From: Patescibacteria group bacterium
GTDB taxonomy: Bacteria; Patescibacteriota; Minisyncoccia; Minisyncoccales; CG1-02-41-26
Assembly: GCA_020148085.1 (NCBI GenBank)
Contig: JAHCRD010000032.1
Coordinates: forward strand, 1 to 5,933
Length of the DNA: 5,933 nt
Direction: 5' to 3'
The position numbers and the translations under genes were made by a program. The notes under the pieces were generated by a model that was not told where the DNA came from, did not search any database, and worked only from the letters and a program-made list of their open reading frames with translations. This document shows positions 1 to 5,801 of this stretch, piece by piece. The first letter of the stretch is position 1. The number at the start of each line of letters is the position of its first letter.

Positions 1-1230
1 CCACCAAGTATCAACTATGGGGCATCTCTCCTTACCCACTTTTTCAAAGTACCAATACCAAGCAGCTTCATCAAATATCTCACCAACCGACCCTAATATC
101 CTCAAACTGTCTAATTTATGTTTTTTAACAAAATCCGCTCCGTATTTCTCAAACATTCGGATAGCAGTTGGAGCAGTATAAAAAATGGTTACTTGATGTT
201 TATCAATAATCTTAGCCCATCTATCTGGACTTGGCCAATCGGGTGCCCCCTCAAAGATCAAAAAAGTTATGCCATTTAGCAAAGGAGCATAACAGCTATA
301 GGTGTGGCCAGTTATCCAGCCAATATCAGCCATTGACCAGAAAATATCGTTTTGGTGCCAATCAAATATCCACTTACCAGTAACCTTTGCCTGAACAGCA
401 TAGCCACCACAGGTGTGCATACAGCCCTTGGGCTTGCCCGTGCTTCCTGAGGTATACAAAATAAACAATAAATCCTCGCTGTCCATTATTTCAGGTTGAC
501 ATTTGTCACTTTCATTCTTTATCAACTCATGCCACCACAAATCTCTACCATCCTGCCAGGAAATCTCATTTCCAGCTCTTTTGACCACAATTAGTTTCTC
601 TACTTTTGTTTCTTTGATGCCTTCATCGGCATTTTCTTTTAAGTTAACAATTTTCCCTCGCCGGTAATATCCATCAGCTGTGATTAAAATTTTTGCCTCA
701 GTATCTTGGAGTCGTATTTTTAAGGCCGAGGAAGAAAAGGCAGAAAAAACCACGCTGTGAACAGCTCCAATTCTGGCACAAGTCAACATTGAAATTACGG
801 TCTCGGGAATCATGGGCAGATAAATGCCAATCCTATCTCCTTTTTTCACTCCAAGTTTTTTTAAAGCGTTGGCAAATTTATTGACCTCTCTTAAAAGGTC
901 TCGATAACTTAAGACTTTTACTTCTTCCTCAACCGGCTCTGGTTCCCAAATCAAGGCTGATTTCTCTCCCCTTTCCTTTAAATTTTCATCAAGAGCATTC
1001 TGGGTAATATTTATTTTTCCTCCCTTGAACCACTCAAAATAAGGGGGTTTATGAGAAAAACCTTTTTCCCATTTCTTTGACCATTTTAAATCTTGAGCCA
1101 ACTCCTCCCAAAATTTGACTGGGTCCTTTTCCGCTTTTTTATAAATTGAGCTATCTTTCACCCAAGCTCTTTTTTTAATCTCTTCTCCGGGATAATAAAA
1201 ATCTCCTTTTTTGATTATCTTATCAGCCAT
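1..1230 (-). CDS. acs: Acetyl-CoA synthetase (AMP-forming), N-terminal 410 residues; 3' end outside window
   Basis: Acetate-CoA ligase, a cytoplasmic ANL-superfamily enzyme that activates acetate with ATP to acetyl-AMP and then forms acetyl-CoA. Starting at the ATG at 1230, the frame stays open to the window edge and stops at 'PIVDTWW', just before the usual QTETGG. Seen: an N-terminal Acs domain with 'DPVKFWEELA' near residue 40; the adenylation P-loop YTSGSTGKPKG (259-269); 'GWITGHTY' (304-311); 'TIFYTAPTAIR' (348-358); 'LGSVGE' (379-384). In Salmonella Acs the acetate pocket is V310, T311, V386 and W414; here I306, T307, V382 and a Trp of DTWW occupy these places, which favours acetate over longer acids. 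The usual GEPINPEA is GEIFDEAA (383-390). Relatives have about 630-660 residues, so roughly a third, including the C-terminal lid and the acetylated lysine, is missing. The start has no clear ribosome-binding site. A terminator separates it from gap upstream. Confidence 0.95.
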   Translation of the reverse strand, partial: MADKIIKKGDFYYPGEEIKKRAWVKDSSIYKKAEKDPVKFWEELAQDLKWSKKWEKGFSHKPPYFEWFKGGKINITQNALDENLKERGEKSALIWEPEPVEEEVKVLSYRDLLREVNKFANALKKLGVKKGDRIGIYLPMIPETVISMLTCARIGAVHSVVFSAFSSSALKIRLQDTEAKILITADGYYRRGKIVNLKENADEGIKETKVEKLIVVKRAGNEISWQDGRDLWWHELIKNESDKCQPEIMDSEDLLFILYTSGSTGKPKGCMHTCGGYAVQAKVTGKWIFDWHQNDIFWSMADIGWITGHTYSCYAPLLNGITFLIFEGAPDWPSPDRWAKIIDKHQVTIFYTAPTAIRMFEKYGADFVKKHKLDSLRILGSVGEIFDEAAWYWYFEKVGKERCPIVDTWW

Positions 1231-1250
1231 ATCTTTAATTCATTTTTTTT

Positions 1251-1256
1251 ATTATA
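1251..1256 (-). promoter_or_regulatory. Candidate -10 box (TATAAT) upstream of acs
   Basis: A perfect TATAAT reads on the minus strand 20 bp before the acs start codon. No good -35 box lies at 16-18 bp spacing; that position falls in the T-rich tail of the gap terminator (TTTTTT or TTTTTA). If it is used, the leader would be only about 10-15 nt. The hexamer is easy to find by chance in AT-rich DNA, so this rests on its perfect match and on the preceding terminator, which implies that acs needs its own promoter. Confidence 0.35.
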
Positions 1257-1267
1257 ACCTAAATTCT

Positions 1268-1304
1268 AAAAATAAAAAAGCTCAAATTAAATACTCTGAG
1301 CTTC
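1268..1304 (-). terminator. Rho-independent terminator after gap
   Basis: On the minus strand AAGCTCA (1303-1297) and TGAGCTT (1284-1278) form a perfect 7-bp stem, 8 bp with a closing G-U pair (1304/1277). The 12-nt loop is 1296-1285. The tail TTTTATTTTT follows at once. The stem has only three G-C pairs, so termination may be partial. It lies about 33 bp after the gap stop codon and before acs. It overlaps a second hairpin at 1290-1317, with which it cannot fully coexist. Confidence 0.65.
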
Positions 1305-1317
1305 AACCCAGAGCATT
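1290..1317 (-). promoter_or_regulatory. Hairpin overlapping the gap terminator (possible antiterminator or pseudoknot stem)
   Basis: AATGCTCTG (1317-1309) pairs along its full length with CAGAGTATT (1298-1290), giving nine pairs with one G-U that is a mismatch (A-C) on the opposite strand. The stem is therefore complete only in RNA made from the minus strand, which agrees with gene direction. The 10-nt loop (1308-1299) contains AAGCT, the start of the terminator's 5' arm, and two stem bases (1298-1297) are shared with that arm. The structure is seen in the sequence; any regulatory role is inference. Confidence 0.4.
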
Positions 1318-1336
1318 ACTATTTACTATTTAGGGT

Positions 1337-2371
1337 TTACAATTTCTTTCCGATAAACTCTGCAAATTCTGCTAATCTGCAAGCATAAGCCCATTCGTTG
1401 TCATACCAAACTAAGACCTTCAGTAAATTTCCTTGAACTTGAGTTGATAAAGCATCAACAATCGCTGAATAAGAATTACCTTTATAATCAGAAGAAACTA
1501 AAGGAGCATCTTCTACTCCTAAAATTCCTCGGAGTTCCTCTCTTTTTGAGGCCTTTTTCAAAAGATAATTTACTTCTTCAGCTGTGGTTTCTTTTTTAAC
1601 GATGCAAACAAAATCAACAATAGAGACAGTCGGAGTTGGTACTCGTAAAGCTAACCCATCCAACTTTCCTTTCAATTCTGGCAAAACCCTAACAACAGCT
1701 TTGACCGCTCCGGTAGTGGTAGGAATAATATTTATAGCAGCGGCTCTTGCCTCTCGAAGATTCTTATGCGACAGGTCTAAAATCCTTTGAGTATTAGTGT
1801 AACTATGAACTGTTGTCATAAAGCCCTTTTCAATCCCAAATTCTTTATTTAAAACTTTAGCTACCGGAGCAAGACAGTTAGTAGTGCAGGAACACATTGC
1901 CACTATATTATTATTCTTAGGATTATATTTTTCTTCATTTACTCCTAAAACAAAATGGGGTATTTCTTCGGTTTTTGCATTAGCAGAAATTATAACCTTT
2001 TTTGCCCCAGCTTTTAAGTGTTTTTTTGCTCCCTCTAAATCGGTAAAAAATCCTGTGCATTCCAAAACAATATCAACCCCTAATTCTTTCCAAGGTAATT
2101 TTTCGGGGTCGGGGGCAGCAAAAATTTTAACTTTCTTGCCCTCAGCCGTGCCATCGAGCAGAAGCTCGCTTTTACTAAATTTCACTCTTCTATCATAAAT
2201 TCCATACAAAGAATCATATCTCAAAAGATGAGCCAGGGTTGCAGGAGAAGTCAAATCATTGATAGCTACAACATCCAATTTAGATTGGGTGGTGGGTGGG
2301 TTGTAGTCTAAAATTCTCCGAAAAGTTGGCCGACCTATTCTACCAAAACCATTAATTGCTATTTTTGTCAT
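1337..2371 (-). CDS. gap: Glyceraldehyde-3-phosphate dehydrogenase, class I (phosphorylating)
   Basis: Cytoplasmic glycolytic enzyme that oxidises glyceraldehyde 3-phosphate with NAD(P)+ and phosphate to 1,3-bisphosphoglycerate. At 344 residues it is slightly longer than usual (about 330-340), with the extra residues in a Pro/Thr-rich loop (NPPTTQS, 24-30). Seen: Rossmann motif INGFGRIGR (6-14); AIND with Asp39, the usual NAD-selecting acid; nucleophile Cys162 in SCTTNC; base His189 in TVHSYT; LREARAAAINIIPTTTGA (205-222), the phosphate-binding stretch; and WYDNEW (322-327). The segment normally DLPHKDL is DLSHKNL, so the Pro188 position is Ser as in NADP-using enzymes, while the neighbouring Leu is kept. 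NAD use is more likely, but dual use is possible. An extra Cys160 sits two residues before the nucleophile. The gene starts 4 bp after the glutaredoxin-like gene with no clear ribosome-binding site, and is followed by a terminator. Family assignment is certain; cofactor preference is inferred. Confidence 0.97.
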   Translation of the reverse strand: MTKIAINGFGRIGRPTFRRILDYNPPTTQSKLDVVAINDLTSPATLAHLLRYDSLYGIYDRRVKFSKSELLLDGTAEGKKVKIFAAPDPEKLPWKELGVDIVLECTGFFTDLEGAKKHLKAGAKKVIISANAKTEEIPHFVLGVNEEKYNPKNNNIVAMCSCTTNCLAPVAKVLNKEFGIEKGFMTTVHSYTNTQRILDLSHKNLREARAAAINIIPTTTGAVKAVVRVLPELKGKLDGLALRVPTPTVSIVDFVCIVKKETTAEEVNYLLKKASKREELRGILGVEDAPLVSSDYKGNSYSAIVDALSTQVQGNLLKVLVWYDNEWAYACRLAEFAEFIGKKL

Positions 2372-2375
2372 AAAT

Positions 2376-2615
2376 TTAATCTTTAATAATTAATAATTTG
2401 GTAATTTTTTCTCTGTCAAAACCAACCACTATCTCCCCATCAATTTCCACTACTGGTACTCCCATCTGGCCTGATTTTTCAATCATCTCTTTTTGGGCTT
2501 TTAAATCTTCAGAAACATTGATTTCCTCAAACTCAATGTTGTGCTCTTTCAAAAACTCTTTCAGAGCCACGCAATAGGGACAAATTTGGGTGGTAAATAC
2601 TTTAACTTTAGTCAT
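2376..2615 (-). CDS. Glutaredoxin/NrdH-like small thiol-disulfide oxidoreductase (CPYC)
   Basis: A 79-residue thioredoxin-fold protein that probably reduces disulfides in the cytosol. Seen: a first strand 'KVKVFTT', the active site C12-P-Y-C15, the cis-proline motif GVPVV (Pro54), and a 'VVGFD' turn (63-67), in the order found in NrdH/glutaredoxin-like proteins. There is no signal peptide or membrane segment. I chose the ATG at 2615, which gives the family's usual short N-terminus and an 8-bp ATGACTAA overlap with the upstream gene's stop. An ATG at 2627 would add MFVN and lengthen the overlap to 20 bp; neither start has a Shine-Dalgarno sequence, so translation is probably coupled. It lies between a Dsb-like gene and gap, with a TrxB-like gene upstream in the same run. 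TrxB as its electron donor is inference, as NrdH-type proteins often use TrxB rather than glutathione. Its substrate cannot be read from sequence. Confidence 0.9.
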   Translation of the reverse strand: MTKVKVFTTQICPYCVALKEFLKEHNIEFEEINVSEDLKAQKEMIEKSGQMGVPVVEIDGEIVVGFDREKITKLLIIKD

Positions 2616-3342
2616 ATTCACAAACATCAGTTGCTTGATTTTCTGTTAAATCACAAATTAAAGCAGTTAAAACCCTTGCTTCTTCCTCTTCACCAATTCC
2701 TTCTCCAGAGCCAACTCTATAATATTTACAGCCAAGCACTAAAGTTGGTATTCCTCCGGTGCTGTATCTGGAAAATACATCCATATCAGCGCTTGAATCC
2801 ATATTGTTGTGAAAAGAAATAAAGCCAGTAAACTTTTCAGCAACCTCTTCAATTATTGGATGCTCCCATTTACAATGGGAACAGCCTTCAGAACCAAAAA
2901 AGTAGATAATTGGTTTCTCATCCTCCAAACAAACTTCGTCATCACTAACTGAGAAATTTCCTAAGGTGGTGCTTTTTTCTTCAGCCCTCGCTTCTGCTTT
3001 TTCTTCTGGTTGAGTAAGTTCTTCCTCCAAATCAATTCCCTGGGGAAACAAAATCTTCCCGTCTCTGGTGATGTAAGAGAAAAATTTTTCACCACCTATA
3101 TCAATTTGCAATTTATACAAACCCCTTTCTTCCTCAACCTCCCCTGCTAAACTTGCTTTTATTTGCCCACCTAAAAGATTTTCATTGATATAATCTAAAG
3201 CCAAATTAGCCGCCTCATCGGAAGAGATAACATTCTTTTCAATTTTTTGACCAAATTGAGTATAAACCAAACCTCCAGCCAAAATCCCACAAGCTACCAA
3301 AAGCACCAAGATTATTAAATTTTTGTCTTTGATGTCTAGCAT
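2608..3342 (-). CDS. Membrane-anchored extracytoplasmic thioredoxin-fold (Dsb-like) protein
   Basis: A 244-residue protein with one N-terminal hydrophobic segment (about 9-28), after which the chain is probably outside the membrane. Residues about 40-105 form an alpha/beta module ending 'ITRDGKILFPQGIDL' that resembles PepSY-like domains (weak assignment). A Glu-rich linker follows (about 105-123), then a thioredoxin-fold domain from about 138: strand IIYFFG, active site C154-S-H-C157, and cis-proline Pro199 in TGGIPTLVLG. Four further cysteines (138, 205, 230, 241) surround the fold and suggest structural disulfides, in keeping with an extracytoplasmic site. Cys18 within LVAC fits a lipobox, but the hydrophobic run continues past it, so a simple membrane anchor is more likely. 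Probable role: oxidation, reduction or isomerisation of exported proteins; direction unknown. Its ATG overlaps the stop of the phosphoglycerate mutase gene by 7 bp (ATGCTAG), and its end overlaps the glutaredoxin-like gene. Confidence 0.85.
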   Translation of the reverse strand: MLDIKDKNLIILVLLVACGILAGGLVYTQFGQKIEKNVISSDEAANLALDYINENLLGGQIKASLAGEVEEERGLYKLQIDIGGEKFFSYITRDGKILFPQGIDLEEELTQPEEKAEARAEEKSTTLGNFSVSDDEVCLEDEKPIIYFFGSEGCSHCKWEHPIIEEVAEKFTGFISFHNNMDSSADMDVFSRYSTGGIPTLVLGCKYYRVGSGEGIGEEEEARVLTALICDLTENQATDVCEYD

Positions 3343-4535
3343 AATCTCATTTTAACAATTAGTTTCAAAAAATCAATACTTTTTATTTTACCAATTTTTC
3401 CTTTCGAGCATTCTCTTTCTGAAAACTTTTTAACCTTGTCTTTTTCTCCACCACAAACTAAAACCGGAACCGGCTCTGAGCAATGTCTTTTAAGCTTAGA
3501 GCAAGTCGAATGGTCAGCGGTCACTACTATTAAAGTATTTTTGAGTTTTAAGAGAGGCTTTAAATTTTTATCAATTTTTTCAATAAATTTCTTTTTTCCT
3601 CGAAAATCTCCATCCTCAGCTAAACTGTCGGTAGCTTTAATATGTAAAAATACAAAATCATATTTCTTTAAAGCTTTTTCAGAAGCTTGAATCTTTCCTT
3701 TTAAATTTGTATTGGGAAGCCCGTTTGCTCCTCTAACTTTTACTACATCCATTCCTAAAATTCTTCCGATTTGTTGATAAAGGAACTTTCCAGCAATACA
3801 ACAAGCCCTCACCCCATATCTTTTTTTAAAAGGAGGTAATTTTTTAATGGTGGAAGCTCCTCTCACCAAAAGATAATTTGCTGAAAGCTGACCTAATTTC
3901 TCTCTTTTTTTATTTTGAGGGTGCTCTTTTAAAATCTTATGGGCTTTTTTTAAAAATTCATTTAAAATTTTTGCTGTAAAGCTGGCTTTGGGGGTTTTAT
4001 CGAGGGGTTTAATTTTTCTTGCTCTCTTCCCTAACTTTCCATAAAATGGATCTCCGTCTGAGATATTAGGACTTAAATTTCTCCCCCTCAAAATGATTCC
4101 TAATCTATACTCAGTAGCACTTTTTAGCAACAACTTAACGTTATCAATTTTAATTCCTTTCAAAGCTTTGATTAAAGGTTGGGTATTACTGATTCTTCCA
4201 GCTCTCCTATCAATCGTATTTAATCTCTCATCAACGGTGGCAAAATTTCCCCTCAAAGCAACATCACCTTTTTTCGCTCGCATACCACAGCCCCTTGCTG
4301 TAATAATTCCCCTCCTTATTTTATAAAACTCAGGGTCATAACCAAATAAAGAAAAATGAGCCTCTTCAGAGGTTGGGGTAGCGCCCCGGAATTTAAGTTT
4401 CATTAAACCACAAATTCCTTCTCTGGCCAAAAAATCTAAATTTGGGGTTCTGGCTGCTTCCAATGGAGTCTTATTGCCAAGCTCTCTAATTGGTCTATCA
4501 CCTAAGCCATCTAAGACAATGAAAAGAATTTTCAT
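3336..4535 (-). CDS. apgM: 2,3-bisphosphoglycerate-independent phosphoglycerate mutase, archaeal type (ApgM)
   Basis: Interconverts 3- and 2-phosphoglycerate through a phosphoserine intermediate. It is a metal-dependent alkaline-phosphatase-superfamily enzyme of the cytosol. At 399 residues it fits the ApgM family (about 400) and not the longer bacterial GpmI (about 510). Seen: metal ligand Asp9 in IVLDGLGD; the probable nucleophile Ser56 in TPTSEEAHFSLFGYDP; KATDSLAEDGDF (300-311); TADHST (339-344) with Asp341 and His342; RHCSEPVPVL (350-359) with His351; and a family-like C-terminus (FSERECSKGKIG). Relatives usually have D-x-x-x-H in the ATDEAGHDGD motif; here the His position is Glu307, with Asp303 kept. 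The nucleophile region has SEEAH where SDxAH is common. The start ATG overlaps the enolase stop as ATGA (4 bp), and the end overlaps the Dsb-like gene. It catalyses the step before enolase, its upstream neighbour. Confidence 0.95.
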   Translation of the reverse strand: MKILFIVLDGLGDRPIRELGNKTPLEAARTPNLDFLAREGICGLMKLKFRGATPTSEEAHFSLFGYDPEFYKIRRGIITARGCGMRAKKGDVALRGNFATVDERLNTIDRRAGRISNTQPLIKALKGIKIDNVKLLLKSATEYRLGIILRGRNLSPNISDGDPFYGKLGKRARKIKPLDKTPKASFTAKILNEFLKKAHKILKEHPQNKKREKLGQLSANYLLVRGASTIKKLPPFKKRYGVRACCIAGKFLYQQIGRILGMDVVKVRGANGLPNTNLKGKIQASEKALKKYDFVFLHIKATDSLAEDGDFRGKKKFIEKIDKNLKPLLKLKNTLIVVTADHSTCSKLKRHCSEPVPVLVCGGEKDKVKKFSERECSKGKIGKIKSIDFLKLIVKMRLC

Positions 4536-5776
4536 AGTTCTTCTTCAATTCTCAAAAGTCGATTATACTTCGCCACCCTCTCTCCTCTGGCTGGTGCCCC
4601 AGCCATTATCCAGCCAGTGCCCAAGCCCACCGAGAGGTCGGCAATAAAATCATCAGATGTTTCTCCGCCTCGGTGTTTAACAAAAACCTTCCATCCATTT
4701 TGGATAGCATATTTAGCTGCCTCGATCGTCTCTGAAACCGTTCCAATTTGATTGGGTTTTAAAATTAATCCATTACAAGCCCTCCTCTCTATTGCCTCTC
4801 TTATTCTTTGAAGATTGGTTACCAAGAGGTCATCCCCAATAATGGTGATTCTTCTGCCAAGATCCTGGGTAATTTTTTGAAATCCTTCCCAGTCGTCCTG
4901 GGCGAAGGGGTCCTCAATTGCTAAAATTGGGTATTTCTTCAAAAGTTCTGCATAAAAATCTAAAAGTTTTTCTCCACTTAAAATACCTTTTTCAAAATAA
5001 TATTTTCCATCTCGGAAAAAAGAAGAAGCGGCGATATCAAGAATAATCTTCACTTTGTTTTCGTAGCCCGCCTTCTTTATGGCTTCCATTACCAAATCTA
5101 AAGCTTCTTCGGTTTCCTTTAGAGGCGGAGTAAATCCACCCTCAACCCCTACATTGGTAGTTGATTTACCATACCTCTTGCTTAAAATTGACCCCAGAAT
5201 ATGATAAATTTCAGTTCCTACCCGAAGCTTTTCGCGGAAAGAATCAGCTCCAGAAACCACCATAAACTCCTGAACATCTAAATGGCTTTGACCGTGAAGT
5301 CCACCTTCCATAGATAAAATACAAGGAGTGGATAAAATTGGGGTTCTTTCAGCAATTTTTGAAATCCATTTCCATAGAGGTAATTTGTTTGTGGCAGCTC
5401 CAGCGCGACAACAAGCCATCGATACCCCCAAAATGGCATTGGCTCCGAGTTTTGATTTATTCTCTGTTCCATCTAATTTTATCAGAAATTCATCAATTTC
5501 TTTTTGTAAAGTTGCATCTTTGCCTTTTAATTCCGGACCTATAATTTCATTGACATTTTTCACTGCCCTCAAAACTCCCTTACCAAAAAATCTTTTACCT
5601 CCATCTCTTAATTCAACTGCCTCATATTTTCCTCGAGAAACTCCCGAAGGCACGGAAGCCCTGAAAATCCCCTGCTCTGTTTCAACTTCTGCTTCAACCG
5701 TCGGTTCTCCCTTCGAATCTAAAATCTCCCTTGCTTTTATTTTTTTAATTTTAAATTTTGAATTGTAATTTTTCAT
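4532..5776 (-). CDS. eno: Enolase (phosphopyruvate hydratase), divergent active-site surroundings
   Basis: Dehydrates 2-phosphoglycerate to phosphoenolpyruvate with two Mg2+ ions. At 414 residues it is near the usual 410-435. Seen: 'KIKAREILDSKGEPTVE' (12-28); loop-1 SGVSRGKYEA (44-53) with Ser47; His161; QEFM with Gln169 and Glu170; Glu212 in GVEGGF; metal ligands Asp247, Glu288 and Asp315; general base Lys340 in LILKPNQIGT; HRGGET (368-373); and C-terminal RVAKYNRLLRIEEEL. So the acid/base and metal residues are present. Several normally fixed neighbours differ: the IKTG lysine (yeast Lys396) is Met391, SHRSGET is KHRGGET, STGxHEA is SRGKYEA, and INGGxH is MEGGLH. Activity is likely given its glycolytic neighbours but is not assured. 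The N-terminus is a few residues long (MKNYNSKF) and arises from A-rich repeat DNA; no ATG follows closely, though a non-ATG start at about codon 10 is conceivable. It begins 3 bp after the trxB stop and overlaps apgM by 4 bp. Confidence 0.94.
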   Translation of the reverse strand: MKNYNSKFKIKKIKAREILDSKGEPTVEAEVETEQGIFRASVPSGVSRGKYEAVELRDGGKRFFGKGVLRAVKNVNEIIGPELKGKDATLQKEIDEFLIKLDGTENKSKLGANAILGVSMACCRAGAATNKLPLWKWISKIAERTPILSTPCILSMEGGLHGQSHLDVQEFMVVSGADSFREKLRVGTEIYHILGSILSKRYGKSTTNVGVEGGFTPPLKETEEALDLVMEAIKKAGYENKVKIILDIAASSFFRDGKYYFEKGILSGEKLLDFYAELLKKYPILAIEDPFAQDDWEGFQKITQDLGRRITIIGDDLLVTNLQRIREAIERRACNGLILKPNQIGTVSETIEAAKYAIQNGWKVFVKHRGGETSDDFIADLSVGLGTGWIMAGAPARGERVAKYNRLLRIEEEL

Positions 5777-5801
5777 TTTTCACTTTTCATTTTTCATTTT
5801 G
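5767..5801 (-). repeat. A-rich heptamer tandem repeat across the trxB/eno junction
   Basis: On the minus strand the units are CAAAATG (5801-5795), AAAAATG (5794-5788), AAAAGTG (5787-5781), AAAAATG (5780-5774) and a decayed AAAAATT (5773-5767). The repeat encodes the last residues of the TrxB-like protein, supplies its TGA stop (5782-5780) and provides the enolase ATG (5776-5774). Because the unit is 7 bp, loss or gain of one copy would shift the frame at the end of trxB. Confidence 0.8.

Noticed and set aside
693..884. A 63-codon plus-strand frame inside acs
   Set aside because: It is antisense to the Acs adenylation domain and has a low-complexity basic sequence with no family features.
1235..1243. 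Two-codon upstream frame (ATG AAT TAA) just before the acs ATG
   Set aside because: It is easily formed by chance in AT-rich DNA. There is no ribosome-binding site and no sign of conservation, so no leader-peptide role is claimed.
1280..1285. TTGAGC as a -35 box for acs
   Set aside because: The spacer to the TATAAT is 23 bp, too long, and the bases belong to the terminator stem.
1277..1317. A preQ1-like or other known riboswitch before acs
   Set aside because: A pseudoknot can be drawn, but I see no conserved aptamer sequence of a known class. Only the overlapping stems are supported.
1884..2198. A 104-codon plus-strand frame inside gap, and shorter ones at 1584-1790, 2541-2822, 3436-3690 and 4093-4326
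   Set aside because: All are antisense to conserved genes and lack a ribosome-binding site or a recognisable protein family.
5328..5768. A 146-codon open frame on the plus strand inside enolase
   Set aside because: It is wholly antisense to a well-supported gene, and its peptide shows no recognisable motif. It looks like a by-product of enolase codon use.
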